14,799 nucleotides of DNA from an uncultured bacterium (GTDB lineage: Bacteria > Patescibacteriota > Minisyncoccia > Phycocordibacterales > PALSA-1337). Positions 5,506 through 12,733 of the stretch are shown here, piece after piece. Below the pieces are notes generated by a model that did not search any database, was not told the DNA's origin, and saw only the letters and a list, made by a program, of their open reading frames with translations. The translations under genes and the position numbers were made by a program. Position 1 is the first letter of the stretch; each line of letters opens with the position of its first letter. The DNA lies in contig CAIPWS010000041.1 in assembly GCA_903868845.1 (NCBI GenBank), positions 1 to 14,799 of the forward strand. The letters run 5' to 3'.

Positions 5506-5550
5506 CCGCTTACGGTGTGGGAAATCGCTCCCGCACCTGAGCGGTTTTCT
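5506..5550 (+). terminator. Compound Rho-independent terminator
   Basis: An outer stem CCGCT (5506-5510)/AGCGG (5540-5544) and an inner stem GGTGTGGG (5514-5521)/CCCGCACC (5530-5537) with one G-U pair form a 13-bp two-part hairpin followed by TTTTCTT. A competing small hairpin ACACCG/CGGTGT (5503-5518) is possible. The stem lies between converging genes and may also help end the pilin transcript on the minus strand. Confidence 0.75.
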
Positions 5551-8342
5551 TATATCGTACCCCAAGTAGTTGCTCCGACTCCACTTAGATTAAGATTCAA
5601 TGTATGTCCATGTCCACTTGAATCTGAAACAGTAGAACCGCTCCCTTCATTGAATAACCACAAAAGCTCTGTATGCGAATCATTTGTAAACTGTTCGCTT
5701 GGAGAAAATGTACTAGGATCACGAGCGATCGATGAGATACGAACTGCTCGTGTATCAAAATCTGGCGAATTACCCCAACCACCAGCACCAAGCTGGAGAC
5801 TACCATTTGGAGCAATTGGAGTTCCATTCACTGGCCAACTACTTTTTAATACACCATCAAAATATTGAAATTCATTTGAGCCATCATAAACGATAGCAAA
5901 ATGATGCCAGTTGCCATCATTGGCAGCAATATTATTTGTCTGTCCACCAATCCAACCAGAATTATCAGTAGTTATAGCAGAATTAACTTCACCCAAACCT
6001 GTCGCCGCCATAGCATATACAAGATTTGCAGCACCACCATTTCCTGGTTGCTTCAATAGACCATACCAGTACGTACCACCGCCACGCATACGGTACATGA
6101 GCTCCACAGTAAAAGGTCCGGTTAGTGTAGGTGCTGTGGAACTATCTACTTGCCCAGCCTCTGGGATATTTATGTAATAAGTAACTCCACCTCCACCAAC
6201 AACCACGTCACTTGCCCAAACAGCGTACAAGGTAACACTAGCTCCACCCATGGAATAACTTGCCCCATCGGTATACGAAACTGAACCAGTTGGGGTTGTA
6301 GACCAACCGGAAAAAGTATAACCTGTTCGTGTAAATGAATTACCTGTCAAGTTTGCTGATAATCCTTGGTTGATAGTTTGTGGTGACATAGACCCCAAAC
6401 CTCCATTCGCATCAAAAGCAACATTGTAACTAACCGCGGCGGGACTTGAATCATTTACACAACGCACAGAGAAACCATAGTTTTTATCATCCAAAGCGCG
6501 ATTTATTGTCGCAAAGCCTGTATTTGTATGACGATGCCAAGCTGAAGCGGCACCATCATCAGTTGATGTCCAATAATATCCACCTGTACCCTGCAAAACA
6601 AATGACCCACCAGTATTCATTCTTATTCCAGCCAAGAGATCCTTGAATAAACCGCTTGGATTTCTCAAAGTTGTTCCTTCATTTGTACCTCTCCAACCTG
6701 ATACTCCAGAATTCAGAGGGAAGTCGGTTGTACATGTCGTAGATGTACAGACAGACCTTTCCATTGTAGACCACTCGTCATGAGTAGGAACATGCCAACC
6801 TGTCATACATATTCCTTGCGCTCCAGGTGAAACAGAACCGCCCATCACTTGATTCCACTCATATAAACCTCCATAAGTCGTGCAACTACTTTCACTGTCG
6901 TTATAACAATATTTATTTATAGATGACAGACTTGAACCCTGATCACTGGAACCAGATATCTTGGTACCAATATTAAGATTTTGTGACATCCAACATTGGC
7001 CTCCAATAAGAGAGGTTGTATAAGAATTTGAATTTCTCGTATCTACCAATGCAGATCCACAAGTCCAACCAGTTGTTCCTCCTGTTCCGCCCGTTCCTCC
7101 ACCAGTAGTACCCCCGTCTACTGGGACCCAAGTAGGATTGTTGACCAGAGTCGCAATATTTCCATGTGAACTAGAATCTAGGGCGGTCAATCCTGTTCCA
7201 TCATCAAACTTCCAAAGCACTATCGTACTACCACTTGGTGACAATGAAGTAGGTACACTGCTACTAAAATCACTTGTATATACAGCTGTATTAGAAATAC
7301 GCACTTCATCAATTTCGTGATCTGAATACGAACCCCAAATAGTTGATGCACCTATCGTCAAAGCAGTATTGAACTGCAACAAATTCATGTGGTAATGAAA
7401 TTTTTGCGCCCCATCAACATACATATCTGTATAACCACCAGTCTGAACTAGGGCGACGTGATGCCATGATCCATCGGTTAACAGTGATGAACTAACATTT
7501 GGACTATTTGGACCTAATGAATTTGACCAATCGAGATTATTATCTATATCAATTGCTTGAAAATACATCTGTCCAGAGCCAATCATGAGAACAAAACTAC
7601 CAGGTTGTCCCCAATTCTGTGAGCTTATAACTGCACCGTTCGAATCTGTTGTCTTGATTCGAAATTCAAGTGTCACGTCGCTGTACGCGGTTGTATCTAT
7701 TGCGGGTGTTGAGACATAAGAACTACTTGCTTGAGAGAATAAGAGAGCAAAACTTCCACTTCCTGATCCAGAACCGCCACCCCCTACTCCACCAACATCA
7801 CCGCTACCAAGATCACCTACACCAGAATCAGTAGTGACGACTGGCAAATTTATAGCTGGATCTTCAGGATTGGTGGAGTAAACAGCTAAAGAATTACTAA
7901 TAGCATAATCTTTGCCGTCAGAAGCATATAGATAAGTAGAAGAACAACCAGCAGTAGGATTGCTCGTCGATATAGATAGGCCGTCTGGATCATGTGGCAA
8001 TTGTGAGATATACCCACCAGAAACAAGTCCAGGTATCCATGCTGATGTTGCTGAAGTTGTCTGATTACTTGTCCAAGTATTACAGCCGTTTAGACCCAAA
8101 ACCTGTGGGGTAGTCTGTCCCGGCGGAATAGTAGATGGATATGTTCCATTGTGATCATTTGCATATAATTCGAGTGCTGTCTTGACTGAGTTGAGATCGG
8201 CTTTTCTGACTGTATCTTTCGCCTTTACCCTAGCCGAACTAAACATAACAGAAATAATAGTAGACAAAATAGCAATGATAGCTATAACTACCAAAAGCTC
8301 TATGAGTGTGAATCCTTTATTTTTTTGGTGTAGTTTTGACAT
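5550..8342 (-). CDS. Type IV pilin-like protein fused to LamG, FISUMP and InlB-type domains
   Basis: A 930-residue surface protein. Residues 1-10 are a prepilin leader ending in G10, then F11-T-L-I-E15 with the Glu at mature position 5 and a 20-residue hydrophobic helix, so prepilin peptidase should cleave after G10. A pseudopilin-like region runs to about 165. Glycine-rich linkers at 174-197, 409-424 and 714-719 separate the modules. These are a LamG/concanavalin-like domain (about 198-405, with W-H-H-V-A-L and I-D-E-V-R-I-S), a FISUMP domain (about 427-630, with W-T-C-G, G-G-Q-C-W-M, G-W-H-V-P-T and F-S-V-R-C-V), an InlB B-repeat/Flg_new-type module (about 638-710, F-D-A-N-G-G and G-W-S-T-T-P) and a second LamG (about 722-928). 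Ordinary pilins have 120-200 residues. It is probably an adhesin displayed by a type IV pilus or pseudopilus system. The frame starts 26 bases inside the preceding small gene. Confidence 0.88.
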   Translation of the reverse strand: MSKLHQKNKGFTLIELLVVIAIIAILSTIISVMFSSARVKAKDTVRKADLNSVKTALELYANDHNGTYPSTIPPGQTTPQVLGLNGCNTWTSNQTTSATSAWIPGLVSGGYISQLPHDPDGLSISTSNPTAGCSSTYLYASDGKDYAISNSLAVYSTNPEDPAINLPVVTTDSGVGDLGSGDVGGVGGGGSGSGSGSFALLFSQASSSYVSTPAIDTTAYSDVTLEFRIKTTDSNGAVISSQNWGQPGSFVLMIGSGQMYFQAIDIDNNLDWSNSLGPNSPNVSSSLLTDGSWHHVALVQTGGYTDMYVDGAQKFHYHMNLLQFNTALTIGASTIWGSYSDHEIDEVRISNTAVYTSDFSSSVPTSLSPSGSTIVLWKFDDGTGLTALDSSSHGNIATLVNNPTWVPVDGGTTGGGTGGTGGTTGWTCGSALVDTRNSNSYTTSLIGGQCWMSQNLNIGTKISGSSDQGSSLSSINKYCYNDSESSCTTYGGLYEWNQVMGGSVSPGAQGICMTGWHVPTHDEWSTMERSVCTSTTCTTDFPLNSGVSGWRGTNEGTTLRNPSGLFKDLLAGIRMNTGGSFVLQGTGGYYWTSTDDGAASAWHRHTNTGFATINRALDDKNYGFSVRCVNDSSPAAVSYNVAFDANGGLGSMSPQTINQGLSANLTGNSFTRTGYTFSGWSTTPTGSVSYTDGASYSMGGASVTLYAVWASDVVVGGGGVTYYINIPEAGQVDSSTAPTLTGPFTVELMYRMRGGGTYWYGLLKQPGNGGAANLVYAMAATGLGEVNSAITTDNSGWIGGQTNNIAANDGNWHHFAIVYDGSNEFQYFDGVLKSSWPVNGTPIAPNGSLQLGAGGWGNSPDFDTRAVRISSIARDPSTFSPSEQFTNDSHTELLWLFNEGSGSTVSDSSGHGHTLNLNLSGVGATTWGTI

Positions 8343-8607
8343 TTGAACCTTTGAACTGGAAAGCTTCTGGGTTTGGTAATGATCTAGTCTTATTTACATT
8401 ATGATAATTGAAATAAAACAAAACCACAGCAGCAACTATACAGATAATAAAAACAATTATACAAAAGATATCTGCTCCTCTTTCATTTTTCACAAAACCG
8501 CCCTTTATGAGCCATTTTGCAATCATGGACTCCTTCTTCTTGTTCGGCTGTCTCAGATCGTGAGAGACATTTGTCAATGGATTTTCATCTGTGTTTTCTA
8601 TTTGCAT
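8317..8607 (-). CDS. Small single-pass membrane protein upstream of the pilin gene
   Basis: A 96-residue protein with a polar, charged N-terminal half, one strong transmembrane segment at about 47-67 (F-C-I-I-V-F-I-I-C-I-V-A-A-V-V-L-F-Y-F) and a basic C-terminus. No family recognised. ATG 8607 is preferred over TTG 8613 because TATAAT on the minus strand ends six bases before it, which makes 8613 fall outside the transcript. Its 3' end overlaps the pilin start by 26 bases in another frame, so the two are translated from one mRNA. A role in anchoring or exporting the pilin-adhesin is possible but rests only on position. Confidence 0.68.
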   Translation of the reverse strand: MQIENTDENPLTNVSHDLRQPNKKKESMIAKWLIKGGFVKNERGADIFCIIVFIICIVAAVVLFYFNYHNVNKTRSLPNPEAFQFKGSNVKTTPKK

Positions 8608-8613
8608 GCTCAA

Positions 8614-8622
8614 ATTATATCA
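8614..8622 (-). promoter_or_regulatory. Extended -10 promoter of the small membrane protein/pilin unit
   Basis: Minus-strand TGA-TATAAT (8622 to 8614) is a perfect extended -10 followed by six bases and ATG 8607. No -35 match is seen. It lies only 13 bases from the divergent -10 at 8633-8638. Confidence 0.6.
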
Positions 8623-8629
8623 GATTTTC

Positions 8630-8638
8630 TGCTACAAT
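8630..8638 (+). promoter_or_regulatory. Extended -10 promoter of mltG
   Basis: TGC-TACAAT (8630-8638) is followed by six bases and ATG 8645, implying a leaderless mRNA. No correctly spaced -35 is visible; the sequence upstream is the divergent promoter. Confidence 0.58.
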
Positions 8639-8644
8639 ACACAT

Positions 8645-9676
8645 ATGAGAAGATACGGTGCGAAAATTGGCCTTATCCTTGGAGGAGCAGTGTTATTACT
8701 AGCTGTAGTTTTGATTTCTCCTAAGATACTTTCTTGGTCGATTAGCCAAAATACAGACGCGAAAGCTTTAAACGAGACTGCCTCAGTGGCTTCTCAAGAC
8801 TTCCCCGTCACTGTGGATCCTAAGCAGAAACTTATAACAGAAAATGATCAGGTCAATGAATACCTGGCCACGAACCATTCTCTCCTTGGTGCAGCAGTAG
8901 CGACTGCTGGAGACTCCATATGGAATCTTTTCAAAAATATAGCGATAAGCATTGCCAACGCACCTTGGTATCAGAGTTTGGCAAACGTAAGTAGTAAATT
9001 TGTCACCATAAATGCCGGCATGAGAAAAGAGCAAGTCGCAGCAGCCTTCGGCGATGCATTGAAATGGAATAACAAACAAAGAAAATCCTTCATGAGCAGT
9101 TCAGGTCTAGCATCTACTAGTCCATTTTCTTCGAGTATACCGGACGGATCTTTTTCACCGGGTATATATGACGTAGCTCTTGGTATGACTCCAGAAACAG
9201 TCAGACAAATGATAGATAACCGTTTTTCGGATGAAGTTCTCTCTCACTATAGTTCCACCACTCAGTCTGTTGTGCCGCTCAAAGATGCATTAACCGTGGC
9301 GTCACTCATCCAAAGAGAAACTATCACTACCGATGGCATGAGACTTTTGTCAGGTATTATATGGAATAGACTTTTTACAAATATGAATTTGCAAATCGAC
9401 TCAACACTACAATATGTCAAGGCGAATACTCCAACCGAGGAACATTGGTGGCCAAATGTAAATCCGGCAGATAAATATCTCAGGTCTCCATACAATACCT
9501 ATACTCATCCTGGACTTCCACCAACTCCTATAGCTAACCCTTCAGTCGCCGCCATACTTGCAGCTCTAAATCCTATCAAAACTCCATGTATCTTTTATTT
9601 CAATGATAAGTCAGGTGCATTTCATTGTTCTGTGACATATGCTGAGCATGTAAGTGAATTGAAAAAGTATTACTAA
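8645..9676 (+). CDS. mltG: Endolytic murein transglycosylase MltG (YceG-like)
   Basis: A 343-residue inner-membrane enzyme that cuts nascent glycan strands and so sets their length. A transmembrane anchor lies at about 7-25 and a serine/alanine-rich periplasmic stretch follows. The LysM-like subdomain (about 116-190) holds the F-x-P-G-x-Y-type motif as F170-S-P-G-I-Y175. The catalytic domain begins with L-T-V-A-S-L-I-Q-R-E225-T, where E225 matches the catalytic Glu of the family's ASIVEKET-type motif, and goes on through I-I-W-N-R-L, L-Q-I-D-S-T, S-P-Y-N-T-Y, G-L-P-P-T-P-I-A-N-P-S and a late F-Y-F. It is close to the usual 330-350 residues. An alternative start at 8591 would add 18 residues and run through the promoter, so ATG 8645 is preferred. 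The Y-family polymerase promoter begins directly after the stop. Confidence 0.88.
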   Translation: MRRYGAKIGLILGGAVLLLAVVLISPKILSWSISQNTDAKALNETASVASQDFPVTVDPKQKLITENDQVNEYLATNHSLLGAAVATAGDSIWNLFKNIAISIANAPWYQSLANVSSKFVTINAGMRKEQVAAAFGDALKWNNKQRKSFMSSSGLASTSPFSSSIPDGSFSPGIYDVALGMTPETVRQMIDNRFSDEVLSHYSSTTQSVVPLKDALTVASLIQRETITTDGMRLLSGIIWNRLFTNMNLQIDSTLQYVKANTPTEEHWWPNVNPADKYLRSPYNTYTHPGLPPTPIANPSVAAILAALNPIKTPCIFYFNDKSGAFHCSVTYAEHVSELKKYY

Positions 9677-9706
9677 TTGGACAGTGAACGTGCGTTCACC
9701 TATAAT
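9677..9706 (+). promoter_or_regulatory. Promoter of the Y-family polymerase gene with a LexA-type box
   Basis: TTGGAC (9677-9682) and TATAAT (9701-9706) are 18 bases apart. The spacer holds the palindrome GTGAACG-TG-CGTTCAC (9684-9699), which fits the Firmicutes-type LexA consensus GAAC-RNRY-GTTC exactly in its core. GTG 9713 lies six bases after the -10, so the mRNA is probably leaderless. LexA bound here would block RNA polymerase, as expected for a DNA-damage-induced polymerase. No lexA gene is in the window. Confidence 0.72.
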
Positions 9707-9712
9707 ATATGC

Positions 9713-10954
9713 GTGAGCGATTTATTCAAAAACAAAGTCATACTTCACATTGACGGAGACGCTTTTTTCGTGGCTGTTGAAGTTGCGAAAAATCCCAAAC
9801 TGAAAGGTTTGCCAGTTGTGACTGGTGAAGAAAGGGGTATCGTCTCTGCCTTATCATATGAAGCGAAGGCTCTCGGCATCACTCGTGGTATGCCTATATT
9901 TCGTGTAAAGAAAAATTATCCCAAGGTCATAATACTTCCTGGAGACTATAAGTCATACGTCAAATATTCTGGAATGATGTTCGACATAGTCAGAAGATAT
10001 ATAGATGATGTCGAAGAATATAGTATAGATGAATGTTTCGGTGACTTAACCGGTCTCGATAAACCACTCAAGATGACATACAAAGAGATCGCTGAGAGGA
10101 TAAAACTCGAAGTAAATAAGGAGCTGGCTTTGTCAGTTTCTATAGGGGTGGCTCCGACCAAGGTTCTGGCGAAGGTTGCCTCGAAATGGGTCAAGCCAAA
10201 TGGACTCACTGTCATAGAAAAGGATGACACAAAGTGTTACTTGGAAAAAACTCCTGTGCAAAAGATCTGGGGCATAGGTCCACGTACCGCTGAGTTTCTG
10301 AACAAAAGGGGTGTTATGACCGCGCAGGATTTCATAGAAAAAGATGTTACATGGATCAGGCAAAACTTGTCCAAGCCTTATGAAATTTTGTGGCTTGAGT
10401 TGCGTGGAAATTATTGTATTGAGCTCGACCCGAAACCTAAGTCGGTTTATTCGTCGATACAGAAAACGAGGAGTTTTCATCCAGCGACGAATGACAAGAT
10501 TTTTCTTTTGTCTCAGTTATCCAAACACATAGAGGAAGCTTGCCTGAAAGCTAGACACTTTGGTCTCACAGCGAAGAAGATTTCATTTTTCTTGAAGACT
10601 CGGGATTTTCAGTTCAAGACTTATTCTGCGACACTCCCCTTTCCCACAAATGCACCCGAGGCCATACTCAAGCTCGCCAAGCAGAAATTTGATGAGATAT
10701 ATGATAATCGGTTGCTGTTTCGCACAACAGGTATAACTTTGCATGATCTGGTGTCAGATGATCTTGGTCAAGCAGATCTATTTGGTAATACATCTCAAAG
10801 TCAAAAATTTGAAATCATTCACAAACAGATCGACACACTCGAAGAGAAGTTTGGCAAAAGAGTTTTGTATCTGGCGTCTACGCACAAGGCTTTAAAGCGC
10901 GATATGATCGGCACAGAAAGTGAGGATTTGGATAGAAATTTATTGTTTTTGTGA
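9713..10954 (+). CDS. dinB: Y-family (translesion) DNA polymerase, DinB/UmuC type
   Basis: A 413-residue error-prone polymerase that copies past damaged bases. Catalytic carboxylates are D14 in I-D14-G-D-A-F-F19-V-A-V-E, and D106-E107 in Y-S-I-D-E-C-F. F19 is the probable steric gate against ribonucleotides. S48-Y49-E50-A-K binds the incoming nucleotide. The thumb (V-S-I-G-V-A-P-T-K-V-L-A-K) is followed by a helix-hairpin-helix-like I-W-G-I-G-P-R-T and a little-finger domain from about 240. Q353-A-D-L-F357 near the C-terminus is a good sliding-clamp binding motif. GTG 9713 is chosen because the promoter and LexA-type box occupy 9677-9706, so the longer TTG start at 9677 would lie inside the promoter. 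dinB and umuC types are not separated firmly here, so the symbol is a best guess. Confidence 0.88.
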   Translation: MSDLFKNKVILHIDGDAFFVAVEVAKNPKLKGLPVVTGEERGIVSALSYEAKALGITRGMPIFRVKKNYPKVIILPGDYKSYVKYSGMMFDIVRRYIDDVEEYSIDECFGDLTGLDKPLKMTYKEIAERIKLEVNKELALSVSIGVAPTKVLAKVASKWVKPNGLTVIEKDDTKCYLEKTPVQKIWGIGPRTAEFLNKRGVMTAQDFIEKDVTWIRQNLSKPYEILWLELRGNYCIELDPKPKSVYSSIQKTRSFHPATNDKIFLLSQLSKHIEEACLKARHFGLTAKKISFFLKTRDFQFKTYSATLPFPTNAPEAILKLAKQKFDEIYDNRLLFRTTGITLHDLVSDDLGQADLFGNTSQSQKFEIIHKQIDTLEEKFGKRVLYLASTHKALKRDMIGTESEDLDRNLLFL

Positions 10955-11286
10955 GTGATGATGTGGGTTTATGCCAAGCAGTCTATAAAAGAGACGTGCA
11001 GCCTCAAAAGTGTCGGAAATGATTTAGATGGCAAATTACACAGCATGGGTGGCAGGTATGCGTCTTCTAAAACAACCACTTAGCTTTGCACAAGTGTACC
11101 CTTGTCAACATCTACAAACAAGAATGGCTCAACCGTGCGATTCTAGTTTATAGATGTGGATAAACCCCTCTTTTTAGATGACACCATCGTCCCTTCGCCT
11201 CAACCATTATACTCGCACGCACACGAGACATGCATACCTGCCGTCTCGATGATCAGCACAGACATATCTCCTTGAGCACCTCCGAC

Positions 11287-11311
11287 AAAGTGACCACTTT
11301 ATGGTCACTTT
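11287..11311. repeat. Perfect 10-bp inverted repeat (operator or hairpin)
   Basis: AAAGTGACCA (11287-11296) and TGGTCACTTT (11302-11311) are exact inverted copies around CTTTA. No T-tract follows on either strand, so it is unlikely to be a terminator. It ends 41 bases before the -35 of the downstream promoter, a position compatible with an activator or repressor site. Confidence 0.55.
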
Positions 11312-11352
11312 CACCATGACACCAATAAGCACCCATACTCGCTCTACAGAAT

Positions 11353-11381
11353 TTGACATATCTATCAAATCGTGCTAGCCT
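11353..11381 (+). promoter_or_regulatory. Promoter of the KAS III-like gene
   Basis: TTGACA (11353-11358), 17 bases, then TAGCCT (11376-11381) with TGC directly upstream. The predicted start near 11388 leaves a 70-nt leader with AAAGGAG at 11444-11450, unlike the leaderless genes of the window. Confidence 0.55.
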
Positions 11382-11458
11382 CATAAAGGCTGCAAAATTG
11401 AAATATTTTCTAAATTAACCAGAAAACCAACGAAAACGTAGAAAAAGGAGAACGCCGA

Positions 11459-12484
11459 ATGATCAAGAAACCCATCATAAGCTTACTCGGTATCACAACC
11501 GTGCTCGGGCAAAATGTACTAAAGGCAGCAGATATTGCAAAGCCTTTTGGAAAAACAGGTGAAGATGTTACCCGCACAAACGGCGTGACAAAGCTTTACC
11601 GTTTCAAACAAGGCTTCACCGTTGTTGATGCTGCCACTTCGGCGGTCAAGCAACTCCTGTTCGGAAAGGAACTGCACACATCGGAAATTCGCGGCATCTT
11701 CGGATCCTCGAATTTCACTAGCGCCACATTGATGCCGACCTTCACCTCGACCGTAGCTCACAAGGCAGGTCTTCGTGATGTGGTCAGTGATCACATCGGT
11801 CTTGGTTGCGCAGGTGGCATGCAGGCATTTCGCAACCTCTTCAACCAGATGGTTGTCGACGCAAGTCGTGGTCGCTACGGGTATTACCTGCTAGTGACCG
11901 GTGACGAAGTACGCCACATCATCAATCCGCAAGACTACAACACGAACATCTTCTTCAGCGAAGGGGCGTGTGCCGCACTGTTCAGCAACTTCCCGGACGA
12001 ACGTGGGGCGGCTTACACGGTCGAGACGGTGGCCACCAAATGTCTTCTCGATGATGCGTACAACATGATCAGTATTGTGAACCCGCTTGTCGCACGCGAC
12101 GGCGCGGTCCCCTACATGGTTATGAACAACCGTGAAGTGTGCAAATTCGGACTCGAGGTTATGAAAAACATCGAACAGTTACTGTTCGACGAGCAGGTCT
12201 TCGATCTGCATCGCCATTACTTCATTCCGCATCAGGCGAACCTTCGCCTTCTGCAGAAGATGATGGAGACCGGCAAGTTTGATGCAAATCGTTTCTACAC
12301 GGAAGGCATCGAGACGGTCGGCAACCTGCTGAACTCGTCCGTATTCTTCGGATTGCGCGACGTGATCAGTAGCGGTTGGCATGAATTGGGTAACACACCG
12401 GTCGCGCTCGGTGCCTTCGGCGCTGAGAAACAGGTTGGGGTGGCCGTGCTGCATCCCGTTAATCCAGAAAATCTGCTCGTTTAA
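11459..12484 (+). CDS. Beta-ketoacyl-ACP synthase III (FabH)-like protein
   Basis: A 341-residue thiolase-fold condensing enzyme. The catalytic triad of the family is visible: C117 in G-L-G-C-A-G-G-M-Q-A, H258 in F-I-P-H-Q-A-N-L-R, and N289 in V-G-N-L-L-N-S-S. F-F-S-E-G-A-C-A-A-L (165-174) corresponds to the F-G-D-G-A-x-A region. FabH proper starts fatty-acid synthesis from acetyl-CoA and malonyl-ACP. FabH-like paralogues also make other beta-ketoacyl or hydrocarbon products, and the last residues lack the usual glycine-rich G-F-G-x-G motif in its normal form, so the substrate is open. No ACP or other fatty-acid gene is nearby. ATG 11459 follows AAAGGAG by eight bases. GC-rich codons (CTC, GGC, GTC) stand out against neighbours, hinting at horizontal origin. 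The gene ends in a large terminator. Confidence 0.8.
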   Translation: MIKKPIISLLGITTVLGQNVLKAADIAKPFGKTGEDVTRTNGVTKLYRFKQGFTVVDAATSAVKQLLFGKELHTSEIRGIFGSSNFTSATLMPTFTSTVAHKAGLRDVVSDHIGLGCAGGMQAFRNLFNQMVVDASRGRYGYYLLVTGDEVRHIINPQDYNTNIFFSEGACAALFSNFPDERGAAYTVETVATKCLLDDAYNMISIVNPLVARDGAVPYMVMNNREVCKFGLEVMKNIEQLLFDEQVFDLHRHYFIPHQANLRLLQKMMETGKFDANRFYTEGIETVGNLLNSSVFFGLRDVISSGWHELGNTPVALGAFGAEKQVGVAVLHPVNPENLLV

Positions 12485-12503
12485 ACTGTTTAGCGACGAG
12501 CAA

Positions 12504-12566
12504 AAGAACCAAACATGAGAGGAACCCGACACGGGAACCATCTCAAGTTTGGTTCTTCTTATTTAT
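12504..12566 (+). terminator. Large multi-tier Rho-independent terminator
   Basis: AAGAACCAAAC (12504-12514) pairs perfectly with GTTTGGTTCTT (12547-12557). Inside it TGAGA (12516-12520) pairs with TCTCA (12541-12545), GG with CC, and CCCG (12525-12528) with CGGG (12532-12535). The run TTCTTATTTAT follows. The long stem is far beyond what termination needs. Confidence 0.8.
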
Positions 12567-12618
12567 CCTTCTTCAATGCATACTTTCCAGCACCAGCCAA
12601 AGCGAGCAAACCAAAATC

Positions 12619-12647
12619 TTGACTAAAAGCATTTCTAATGTTAGTTT
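12619..12647 (+). promoter_or_regulatory. Promoter of the MFS transporter gene
   Basis: TTGACT (12619-12624), 17 bases and TAGTTT (12642-12647) with TGT immediately upstream. The predicted start near 12654 gives an 80-nt leader to ATG 12734. The 16 bases 12632-12647 recur exactly at 100-115, ahead of the tRNA. Confidence 0.45.
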
Positions 12648-12733
12648 CAAAATGGAAAGTGAACGTGCTATTTCGACCGAATTAAGCAATAACGATAACA
12701 AAACTGAATACAACATCCTAGAAAGGGGTGCTT

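Larger units (their letters stand above)
10955..11458. other. 504-bp non-coding stretch with inverted repeats and a promoter
   Basis: No frame of useful length is seen. GGCAGGTATGC (11051-11061) and GCATACCTGCC (11232-11242) are perfect inverted copies that extend with wobble pairs to about 17 bp as RNA (11047-11063 with 11230-11246), enclosing 166 nt. Inside are small hairpins ACAAG/CTTGT (about 11089-11104), GTTTAT/ATAAAC (11146-11165, followed by CCCCTCTTTTT, a weak terminator for the polymerase gene) and CTCG/CGAG near 11212-11227. A second inverted repeat at 11287-11311 and the promoter at 11353 complete it. A structured RNA is possible, but no known RNA family was recognised. Confidence 0.45.

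Noticed and set aside
7080..7110. Repetitive GGT/GGC-rich DNA as a possible mobile or CRISPR-type repeat
   Set aside because: It encodes a glycine-rich linker of the pilin fusion in frame and shows no spacer-repeat periodicity.
8591..8644. Upstream start (8591) for mltG
   Set aside because: The added 18 residues cross the divergent promoter region and precede a proper N-terminal membrane anchor that begins at ATG 8645.
12559..12681. Minus-strand open stretch of 40 codons ending ALKKDK between the KAS III-like and MFS genes
   Set aside because: It could be a decayed gene end, but it has no usable start codon except a TTG giving 16 residues, and it overlaps the terminator and MFS promoter.
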